Source of the DNA: Marinospirillum sp031581385
Lineage (GTDB): Bacteria > Pseudomonadota > Gammaproteobacteria > Pseudomonadales > Halomonadaceae
Assembly (NCBI RefSeq): GCF_044810985.1
Contig: NZ_CP085242.1
Span: forward strand, 1,860,001-1,924,000
DNA: 64,000 bases
Reading direction: 5' to 3'
Of the stretch, positions 18,535 through 25,585 are shown in pieces. Made by a program: the position numbers and the translations under genes. The notes below the pieces were generated by a model. The model worked only from the letters and a program-made list of their open reading frames with translations. It was not told the DNA's origin and searched no databases. Each line of letters opens with the position of its first letter. The stretch's first letter is position 1.

Positions 18535-18806
18535 CTGCAACCGTTTTTTGCCGCAAATATCAGAAAGAACTGGAAGCCCTGGCCCAGCCACCCATGCCCG
18601 GCCCCAAGGGTGAGGAACTCATGAAGACGGTCTCCAAACAAGCCTGGCAGGCCTGGCTGGAACATCAGACACGCCTGATCAATGAAAAACACCTGAAAGT
18701 CTTTGAGCCGCAAACACGCCAGTACCTGCTCGAACAGATGGAGAAATTCCTGGATAATCAGGAAACCGATCAGGCTGAAGGCTATGTACCGCCTGAAAAC
18801 TCGTAA
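18531..18806 (+). CDS. yggX: Probable Fe(2+)-trafficking protein YggX
   Basis: A 91-residue protein of the YggX family, with the N-terminal VFCRKYQKELEAL carrying the conserved cysteine and WLEHQTRLINEKHL in the middle. It is linked to protection of iron-sulfur proteins from oxidative damage. The mutY-yggX pair is conserved across gammaproteobacteria, and here the ATG overlaps the mutY stop. Confidence 0.95.
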   Translation: MTATVFCRKYQKELEALAQPPMPGPKGEELMKTVSKQAWQAWLEHQTRLINEKHLKVFEPQTRQYLLEQMEKFLDNQETDQAEGYVPPENS

Positions 18807-18844
18807 GCGACTGAACAAAAAATAAAAAGTTTTTCAAAAAGCGC

Positions 18845-18873
18845 TTGACGAAAAGCCTTCGGATCTATTTAAT
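18845..18873 (+). promoter_or_regulatory. Promoter of the tRNA cluster
   Basis: TTGACG (18845-18850), a 17-base spacer and TTTAAT (18868-18873) sit 11 bases before the tRNA-Phe 5' end. A GC-containing start region (GCACCCG) follows, as in stringently controlled stable RNA promoters. Confidence 0.75.
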
Positions 18874-18884
18874 ATGCACCCGTT

Positions 18885-18960
18885 GGCCAGATAGCTCAGT
18901 TGGTAGAGCAAGGGATTGAAAATCCCTGTGTCGGCGGTTCGATTCCGCCTCTGGCCACCA
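18885..18960 (+). tRNA. tRNA-Phe (GAA)
   Basis: A 76-nt cloverleaf: acceptor GGCCAGA pairs with TCTGGCC, the D-arm has AGCTCAGTTGGTAGAGC, and anticodon stem GGGAT/ATCCC holds a loop with GAA. The T-arm GGCGGTTCGATTCCGCC is intact and CCA is encoded. Confidence 0.97.
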
Positions 18961-18978
18961 CCTTTTAGGATGATCAGT

Positions 18979-19053
18979 TGGGGTATAGCCAAGTGGTAAG
19001 GCACCTGGTTTTGGTCCAGGCATCCGGGAGTTCGAATCTCTCTACCCCAGCCA
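18979..19053 (+). tRNA. tRNA-Gln (TTG)
   Basis: A 75-nt cloverleaf starting TGGGGTA and ending TACCCCAGCCA, with the T1-A72 pair typical of tRNA-Gln. The anticodon stem is CCTGG/CCAGG with TTG in the loop, and CCA is encoded. It lies 18 bases after tRNA-Phe and is likely on the same transcript. Confidence 0.97.
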
Positions 19054-19063
19054 TCTTAAATAA

Positions 19064-19139
<76 letters not shown>

Positions 19140-19141
19140 TT

Positions 19142-19168
19142 AAAGCCCTGTCCAATCAGGGTTTTTTT
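19142..19168 (+). terminator. Terminator of the tRNA cluster
   Basis: CCCTG, loop TCCAAT, CAGGG and seven T, with flanking A-T pairs. It begins three bases after the tRNA-Thr CCA end. Confidence 0.8.
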
Positions 19169-19192
19169 GTGCCTGAAGAACACCTGCCCCGA

Positions 19193-19666
19193 TCAGTTCA
19201 CCACCGTCACCGGACACTCAGCCTCATGCACCAACTCCTGGCTGACACTGCCCATTAATAATTCCGACAGTTCCGACTTGCCTCTGCGCCCGACCACGAT
19301 CAGCGGACTTTTTTGCTTCCCGGCATAATCCAGAATCGCAGCGGCGGCATCACCCTGCAACAGCACCTCCTTGATCTTCAAACCGGTCAGTCGATCCAGT
19401 TGCTTTTTAGCCTGTTTGAAAATGCCACGCGATTTCTTGTGCTCCAATTCTGCAAAAACGTCTACCCCCATATGATCGGACTTTTTCTCATTCGTCCCCA
19501 GATATTGCGTAGCAAAAGAGTCACCGGCATCACGCCGAAAAACATGAATCAATTGCAACTCAACACCCAGATCAGCGGCCAGCTTGCCGGCAAAATGAGC
19601 GGCCCTTGAAGCACCTTCTGAATCATCGACAGGCACCAGAATGCTGGTCAACCGATCTCTTGCCAT
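19193..19666 (-). CDS. Universal stress protein (UspA family)
   Basis: A 157-residue single-domain Usp: N-terminal SILVPVDDSEGASRAAHFA and the C-terminal nucleotide-binding signature VVGRRGKSELSELLMGSVSQ followed by CPVTVV. The G-2x-G-9x-G(S/T) pattern predicts ATP binding. It is a cytoplasmic stress protein, monocistronic on the minus strand. The exact role is unknown, as for most of the family. Confidence 0.93.
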   Translation of the reverse strand: MARDRLTSILVPVDDSEGASRAAHFAGKLAADLGVELQLIHVFRRDAGDSFATQYLGTNEKKSDHMGVDVFAELEHKKSRGIFKQAKKQLDRLTGLKIKEVLLQGDAAAAILDYAGKQKSPLIVVGRRGKSELSELLMGSVSQELVHEAECPVTVVN

Positions 19667-19778
19667 GCTCTTGTCTCCGCAAATCCTGTAAAATCATATT
19701 TAAGCACTGCATGAAGTCTAGCAGGCAATATTTTGTTTTGGCTCTATACTCCCTCCATGAATTCCAAAAGGAGAGAAT

Positions 19779-20165
19779 ATGTCTTACACCATCAACACCC
19801 TCATCACCGACAGCAGCTTTGAAGATGTCGATACCCGAACCCGTGCCGCCCTCGCTGAAAAAGGATTTGGCATCCTGACTGAAATTGATGTCCAGGCCAC
19901 CATGAAAAAGAAACTGGACAAAGAAATGTCCGGCTACCGCATTCTGGGAGCCTGCAACCCTTCCATGGCCTGGGAAGCCATAGGTCTGGAGCCCAAGGTC
20001 GGTGCCATGCTGCCCTGCAACGTCATCCTTCAGGAAAGCCCCCAGGGCATCGAAGTCAGCGCCATCGACCCCGTAGCCTCCATGCAGGCCATCGACAACG
20101 CCCAGCTCAAGGAAGTCGCCGCCCAGGTTCGAGAGCAGCTTAGAGACGCTATAGGGAGTATTTAA
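19779..20165 (+). CDS. DUF302 domain protein
   Basis: A 128-residue protein that is one DUF302 domain: FEDVDTRTRAALAEKGFGILTEIDV, then YRILGACNPSMAWEA and MLPCNVILQE. Family members are small cytoplasmic proteins, sometimes next to sulfur or lipid genes, of unknown function. AAAGGAGAG precedes the ATG at a good distance. Its stop overlaps the stop of the convergent NERD gene, and this is the last gene that clearly looks like core chromosome before the accessory block. Confidence 0.9.
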   Translation: MSYTINTLITDSSFEDVDTRTRAALAEKGFGILTEIDVQATMKKKLDKEMSGYRILGACNPSMAWEAIGLEPKVGAMLPCNVILQESPQGIEVSAIDPVASMQAIDNAQLKEVAAQVREQLRDAIGSI

Positions 20166-21106
20166 AGGCTCAGGTTTTGCGGCCAGAGAATATAGGGGCC
20201 ATAGCGCCCCTTGCAGTTTTTTGCACCCAACTGCTCACCATCCAGCGAAGCAAAGAAACAACCATCCATTTCGTATGCCAGGCCTGACTTCGCAGCTTTC
20301 AACAGAAAATCTTGGGTTCTTAACCCCAGTTTATTGGCCAGACGCGATGATGTCAGCATAGGGACTTCTGCTGGGGACGAAACTTCAGGCTGAGACAATC
20401 CAAACTGCCCCCAAAAATCCGGTTGAAGTGGCTGATGCAAAGCAGCCAGCTCCTCGCCAACTTTACACAATTCACTTTTATCTAATCGCTTACCTACTGC
20501 CCAGCGACCCAACGCTCGAAAAGCTGAGCCTGTTCCCAATGCAACCTGATCATTTGCTTCATCAAAGCGATCCGGACGACAGAAATTTTCAAAGCCTTTT
20601 TTGGGCTTGGTAAGACGTGCCTTGTAGTCCACCAGAACAAAATGCCGAAACTCAATCGCATCATAGCCACAGGCAGCCAATGCCTTACGCAGCGTGCCTT
20701 CGTGACGCTGTGACTGGCGCAATGGTGAAGGAATCTCTTTACGCAGGCGTCCCAACCATGTCCAACAAGTACCATCCTTATCCACCTGCAGCCCTGAGGA
20801 AAAACTCTTGGTTTCAAAAAGATTGACCATGCCGAAATCATTCAATACCACATGGTCAATCTGGGCAACATCACCTTCTATATCCAGCCGCAAATCATTC
20901 AGCAAAAAACCACGAGCACTATCACGGTAGATTTTTCCAAGCATGAAAGCAGCATTAACTTCAGCTGAATGGCCTGCTTTGCGCTTCTTTATTTCGGCAA
21001 TCACCTGCTTATGTACAGCCGGGTTACTTGTACGCACCAGTTCAGCAATCTCCTCCAAAGTAGAGAGTTGCGGTTGAATGCTGTCAGTTTCCTTGATAAT
21101 GCCCAT
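20162..21106 (-). CDS. NERD (nuclease-related) domain protein
   Basis: A 314-residue protein with a NERD domain at about residues 45-170: GKIYRDSARGFLLNDLRL, then QIDHVVLNDFGMVNLFETK, where the Asp and the Glu-x-Lys pattern fit the PD-(D/E)XK-like core. The C-terminal 80 residues (SRLANKLGLRTQDFLLKAA onward) look like a small helix-turn-helix plus a YGPYILWP tail. NERD domains are linked to DNA processing. It lies 63 bases downstream of the PLD-helicase gene on the same strand, so the two probably form one operon, possibly a defence pair (inference). Confidence 0.82.
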   Translation of the reverse strand: MGIIKETDSIQPQLSTLEEIAELVRTSNPAVHKQVIAEIKKRKAGHSAEVNAAFMLGKIYRDSARGFLLNDLRLDIEGDVAQIDHVVLNDFGMVNLFETKSFSSGLQVDKDGTCWTWLGRLRKEIPSPLRQSQRHEGTLRKALAACGYDAIEFRHFVLVDYKARLTKPKKGFENFCRPDRFDEANDQVALGTGSAFRALGRWAVGKRLDKSELCKVGEELAALHQPLQPDFWGQFGLSQPEVSSPAEVPMLTSSRLANKLGLRTQDFLLKAAKSGLAYEMDGCFFASLDGEQLGAKNCKGRYGPYILWPQNLSL

Positions 21107-21169
21107 CTTCCATCCCAGGGAGTTAATTTGCTAAAAGAATTGCTTTTACTTTATTAGAATAAGCAGTGT

Positions 21170-24100
21170 TTATCCTACTGCTAATTTCGCGGCCTGCTTC
21201 CACATAAAGCTTGGCATAGGCTCCTTGAGACGCCAAGTTATACTCATCGGCTGACTGCCTGTGTGGCTGACATAATCAACCTCGCCATAATTCACAAACC
21301 CCATAGTCCGGCCGTACTCATCGCTAGATTGCTCTCGTACAAACAGAAAGAGCCGTTTTCCTATTTGACGATGCTGGAGGTAGCTTAAACCAACGCCACG
21401 ATCCGGCCTTGCAGAATTTTGCGACTGCCAGTGAAAAAGGTCTTCGCTGATCGCGTAATCGTGATACATAGTCGTGGGCGAAAACTGCTTTTCATTTTTA
21501 TTAAGCGTGACAAACATCAGCTCAATATTCTGACCCTGAACGAAATAGCGGCCTTCACGCACTGTTCGCAGATAATCAAAGGTTGTCACACCAAACCCCA
21601 CCAAAATCTGTTCGCGCGTATGACGCGCATGTAGTCGGATAGGGTTTCCCGGTAAGTTTTGAAGCGCTTTTTGTTCGTGCTGAGTGCGATTGATTAGCAA
21701 ATCTAAAACGTCCATCAGCTCGGATTTTAATACTGGATAATTTAGGCTTTTCAAACTTTGCTGAAGCGAAATAAAACCTACCTTCCCACCTGTTTCTTGC
21801 CAAAAATCGTAATGGCACATCACTGCCATTGTCTGATCCATTTCCGATGTTAACGTAAAATAATTGCTACAAAGCTGCTTTAAAAACTGCAAATAATCGT
21901 AAGAATCACAAGCAAGAAAACGTGTAGTGATCGCACGTTTATAGACTTTAACCAGAGTATTGCTTGCCGGCTCTCGCACTTCGTTATTATTGGCTTCAGC
22001 TACCAAGTTGCTCCAGCTATCCCGTTTATAAATTTCTTCCAGTTCGATATGCGGGTTCATCTTCAGAAAATTTGCCAAGGTTAGCGGTAGGTCTGCATCG
22101 TGCTGAAACTGACGGATCATGCTTTTAAGTCGCGCTAGTGTCAGGCTGGCTTGGCTGATATTACTCAGTACCATCTCTTGCGTCCGCTTAGATAGCTCGA
22201 CTCGACATCCCGGAGGGGCATGAGGGAAGCCCTCTTCAATTTCTTTACTGGTCGCTTTATTAGTTTTGCCCACAAGGGCTCTGAACTTATAGGAAAAGTC
22301 ATATTCAGGGCGGGAATTACCGACAAAATCCAGAATAGTACAGCACTCTTTATCATCGGAAAGGCGTAACCCACGACCAAGTTGCTGTAAAAATATAGTC
22401 AAACTTTCTGTCGGCCGTAGGAAAAGCAGCGTATCCACTTCAGGTATATCTACACCCTCATTAAAAATATCGACCACAAACAGCACTTTGATTTCACCGG
22501 AGCAAATCGCCTGCTGCTTCTGCTGACGCTCATCACTGTTATCACTGGTTAACAAATCGCTGGGGATACCCTTCAATAAAAACTGCTTACACATAAAGTC
22601 GGCATGCTCACGGCTGACACAAAATGCCAAAGCCTTCATGCCAGCAATATCTGTCACGATTTCACGCAAGCTCTGAATGATCTTATTTACACGTGCTTGA
22701 TTGTGGGTATAAAGATTAGTCAGTTGCGAAATATCATAGCGGCCTCGGCTCCAACTGATCTTTCTCAGATCGGTATCATCATCAATCCCAAAATACTGGA
22801 ACGGACAGAGGTGACGCCGGCTGATTGCTTCCGGCAGACGAATTTCCGCAGCAATCACACCACAAAAATCTGTTAAAATATCAGAACCATCATGTCGTTC
22901 TGGCGTAGCCGTTAAACCCAGAAGAACATCGGGCTGAAAGTGATTCAGTACAGCACGATAACTTTCCGCAGCAATATGATGAACTTCGTCGATCACAATG
23001 TAATCGTAATAATCTGGGGTTAGCTGGAGCTGTGATAGCTGGTTGTTAAGTGTTTGAATTGAGGCAAACAGCTGTTGATAACTTTCAGGTTTGGAACCGC
23101 CTACCCAGAGCTCACCAAAATGGCTGTTTTTCAGCACGCCACGATAAGCATTGCGTGCTTGCTTAAGAATCTCTTCCCGGTGGGCAACAAAAAGAAACTT
23201 GGCATCAGGTTTTTCTTTTTGGAAGCGAACAAAATCAAAGGCGGAGATCAGTGTTTTGCCAGTACCAGTAGCCGCCACTACAAGATTTCTAAACCGCTGG
23301 TGAATACTACGCTCAACAGCAAGCTGTTCCAGAATTTCCTGCTGATGCGCAAAAGGTTTGAGATCAAAAAAGTGCAGCTCCACTTCCTCTGATCCACCAC
23401 GCGCTTGTCGTAAAGCCTGCTTGAGCTTGGTTCGGCTTTCAATCTTGCCATCAAAGGTTTCAAAATCATTGGAGACCCAATAGCTATTAAAGGTATTGAG
23501 AGACTTTTCCAGAATATGCGGAATTTCTTGCGAGGTAATTTTTAGGTTCCACTCTAAGCCGCTGGTCAGTGCAGAATGAGACAGGTTGGAGGAGCCGATA
23601 TAACCGGTATCAAAGCCGGTATCACGTTTAAACAGGTAACTTTTTGCATGCAGGCGCTCGCGCTGAGTGTTATAGCTGAGCTTCACTTCCGTATTGGGTA
23701 AACCAGCCAAAAATTCGACCGCTTTCGCATCTGTTGCCCCCATATAAGAGGTGGTAATGACCTTGAGCTTCCCACCGCGGCGAGTAAATTCTTCTAGCTC
23801 TTTGCTGAATATACGGATACCCGTCCACTTGATAAACGAAACCAGCCAGTAGATCTCATCGGACGACAAGATTTCACGCTTGATCTCACTTTCTAAAGAT
23901 AAGCCGGCATTACTGCCGCAAAAGAGCTCACTTTGGGATAGCCCTGTTAACGGGGTGATATCCGCAGCATATTTTTCCAACTTCGCCGCTATTGGATTTT
24001 CTTTTTCATACAAGGCTGTCAGGATTTTTCCTTGAGTATCCAGCAAATTTTCTTCAAAGAACTCAGTGGGGTCTTGCAGTTTATCCTTTAACCAATAGAG

Positions 24101-24331
24101 CAACTGGTTAGACAGCTCAATCTGCTTTTGCAGCTGGTTTTCTTGGTTCGGTACAGCGTTAACCGCATATTCCAACACCTTGCTTAAAAATCGCGAAAGC
24201 CAAACTGCTGCATCTGCTGGTTCGAGCTGACGCTGACCAACATAAAATGATTCACTATCAATTCGGGAGGCAATCAACTGGGTAATCAGTTGCTCATAAA
24301 GGCCAGACTGCTGCATAAGCAATTTTCTCAA
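21170..24331 (-). CDS. PLD-nuclease / SF2 helicase / DUF3427 protein
   Basis: A 1053-residue protein. The N-terminal third holds a phospholipase D-like nuclease domain with one HxK motif (RLHAKSYLFKRDTGFDTGY, then GSSNLS). The centre is a superfamily 2 helicase: Walker A AATGTGKT near residue 355, DEVH in YIVIDEVHHIAAES, and motif VI QQLGRGLRL. The C-terminal third matches the DUF3427 layout. This architecture is widespread on mobile and defence loci and suggests a DNA-cleaving helicase. It is upstream of the NERD gene in the same direction; codon use is less GC-rich than the core genes. Confidence 0.88.
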   Translation of the reverse strand: MRKLLMQQSGLYEQLITQLIASRIDSESFYVGQRQLEPADAAVWLSRFLSKVLEYAVNAVPNQENQLQKQIELSNQLLYWLKDKLQDPTEFFEENLLDTQGKILTALYEKENPIAAKLEKYAADITPLTGLSQSELFCGSNAGLSLESEIKREILSSDEIYWLVSFIKWTGIRIFSKELEEFTRRGGKLKVITTSYMGATDAKAVEFLAGLPNTEVKLSYNTQRERLHAKSYLFKRDTGFDTGYIGSSNLSHSALTSGLEWNLKITSQEIPHILEKSLNTFNSYWVSNDFETFDGKIESRTKLKQALRQARGGSEEVELHFFDLKPFAHQQEILEQLAVERSIHQRFRNLVVAATGTGKTLISAFDFVRFQKEKPDAKFLFVAHREEILKQARNAYRGVLKNSHFGELWVGGSKPESYQQLFASIQTLNNQLSQLQLTPDYYDYIVIDEVHHIAAESYRAVLNHFQPDVLLGLTATPERHDGSDILTDFCGVIAAEIRLPEAISRRHLCPFQYFGIDDDTDLRKISWSRGRYDISQLTNLYTHNQARVNKIIQSLREIVTDIAGMKALAFCVSREHADFMCKQFLLKGIPSDLLTSDNSDERQQKQQAICSGEIKVLFVVDIFNEGVDIPEVDTLLFLRPTESLTIFLQQLGRGLRLSDDKECCTILDFVGNSRPEYDFSYKFRALVGKTNKATSKEIEEGFPHAPPGCRVELSKRTQEMVLSNISQASLTLARLKSMIRQFQHDADLPLTLANFLKMNPHIELEEIYKRDSWSNLVAEANNNEVREPASNTLVKVYKRAITTRFLACDSYDYLQFLKQLCSNYFTLTSEMDQTMAVMCHYDFWQETGGKVGFISLQQSLKSLNYPVLKSELMDVLDLLINRTQHEQKALQNLPGNPIRLHARHTREQILVGFGVTTFDYLRTVREGRYFVQGQNIELMFVTLNKNEKQFSPTTMYHDYAISEDLFHWQSQNSARPDRGVGLSYLQHRQIGKRLFLFVREQSSDEYGRTMGFVNYGEVDYVSHTGSQPMSITWRLKEPMPSFMWKQAAKLAVG

Positions 24332-24540
24332 AAAAGGCTAAGTAGGATGTTAATATCAGCTAGCTTTTGGCTGGTTAGCTTGAGCTTATTAACTCTAATA
24401 CTGATGAGTTAAACAAAACCTGATAAATGGAGCAACTACCCAAGTCTGAATGGTATTTTTAGCAGATTACACTGAAGTGGTGATGATTCAGTAACAGGAA
24501 AGGAGAATTAGCGGGTGCTATGCCAGAGATATCTAGAAAA

Positions 24541-24579
24541 TGGCCCGCCCTAGAGGATTCGAACCTCTGACCCCTCCGG
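24541..24579 (-). other. tRNA 3'-half-like sequence, candidate attachment site
   Basis: Read on the minus strand it gives a perfect T-arm (AGAGG, TTCGAAT, CCTCT), a seven-base acceptor strand AGGGCGG, G and CCA. The matching 5' acceptor CCGCCCT is absent within the next 150 bases, so this is not a complete tRNA gene. A lone tRNA 3' end beside a recombinase operon is the usual trace of tRNA-targeted integration, which is inference here. Confidence 0.55.
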
Positions 24580-24587
24580 AGAGCAGC

Positions 24588-24603
24588 GAGGTTAGTAAAC
24601 CTC
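24588..24603. repeat. 6-bp inverted repeat beside the tRNA-like segment
   Basis: GAGGTT, AGTA, AACCTC: perfect 6-bp arms around four bases, nine bases from the tRNA-like segment. It could be a recombinase arm pair, or part of an odd tRNA-like structure. Confidence 0.5.
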
Positions 24604-24829
24604 ACCCAGAATCAAACTACATAAATCACCCTTAAAGCCCTATTCATAGGCGTTTCACACTAAAAACCCTTCGACACTCAAAATCTATCAGCGACCAACA
24701 ACGAAAATTTTTTGGTCACAAAATGAGAATTCTGAAAAACGTGCTATGCTGCACCCTATGAGCGTTGCTCTCATGCAAAAATGATGTTTAAAATATCAGT
24801 ACATCGGGTCAAAGTTAGGGACTAATACT

Positions 24830-25585
24830 GTGAAAATTGAACGGGTTCGGATAGGTAGACTAACGTTAAAAATTACGACATCGAGCCCAGAAATCTCAAT
24901 AACAATTCCAATTAATCAACTAATTCCAGCAGAGCAAAAATGGGTGGATCTAACCCAATATAATATTTCGGATAACGGAAGGATTATCAGCTGGCCAACA
25001 TACCCTGATATCGAACCGATCAATTTGGATTTATTAACTGGAAATACTGACAATCAAACCCTATTGACCCCGATCACCTACATCGCAATCAAAGCCGTTC
25101 GAGGCCTACATCCGTACCACCAGGCACTTGATAAAGCAGGCCACCTACCCACTCCCTTGAAGCCCCCCGATTTTGATAAAGAAGCCATGCTTGCATGGTT
25201 GGAAATTAATCCTGTCATTATTCAGCAGCAAGCGAGCAAAGTACTTTGTGTTGCCAATACACGTGCCTACATTGCAGCGATAAATCTGCTGCCGCCAGAT
25301 ACCAATATTCCCGTTCGCTGGTACACAGGCCGTAATGACAAACACCTGAAAATTCTTGTGGCTGCTGACCGACTCATGAATCCACTGATCCATTATGAGA
25401 CAGGCAAGCTGATCCAACGCCAATTTCAACTACTCGAACACCTGGAACGCTCTAAATATCCAAAAGTAATCTCCACCAATCCCCCGATCACACCCATAAC
25501 ATTTGCCAAACAGATCGGGGTTGATCCACGCACTCTGCGTCCTAAAGAGAAACAGGGTCCTCAATCGGGGAGTCCAGATGAGTGA
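24830..25585 (+). CDS. First gene of the recombinase operon, unknown function
   Basis: A 251-residue protein starting at GTG, with AGGG about ten bases upstream. I do not recognise a family with certainty. The C-terminal TFAKQIGVDPRTLRPKEK looks like a helix-turn-helix. The middle segment VLCVANTRAYIAAINLL is faintly like the ParB/Srx fold, which is weak. No recombinase catalytic residues are visible. It overlaps the next gene by eight bases, and the three genes behave as one unit, so a DNA-binding accessory role in integration or excision is plausible. Confidence 0.7.
   Translation: MKIERVRIGRLTLKITTSSPEISITIPINQLIPAEQKWVDLTQYNISDNGRIISWPTYPDIEPINLDLLTGNTDNQTLLTPITYIAIKAVRGLHPYHQALDKAGHLPTPLKPPDFDKEAMLAWLEINPVIIQQQASKVLCVANTRAYIAAINLLPPDTNIPVRWYTGRNDKHLKILVAADRLMNPLIHYETGKLIQRQFQLLEHLERSKYPKVISTNPPITPITFAKQIGVDPRTLRPKEKQGPQSGSPDE

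Larger units (their letters stand above)
24332..24829. other. Junction region between the helicase unit and the recombinase operon
   Basis: 498 bases without a protein gene. It contains upstream DNA for two divergent units, the tRNA-like 3' half and palindrome described separately, and AT-rich sequence before the GTG at 24830. Confidence 0.7.

Noticed and set aside
24560..24660. A complete tRNA-Ser or suppressor tRNA on the minus strand
   Set aside because: Only the T-arm and 3' acceptor are convincing; no matching 5' acceptor or D-arm is present and the anticodon loop does not fit seven bases.
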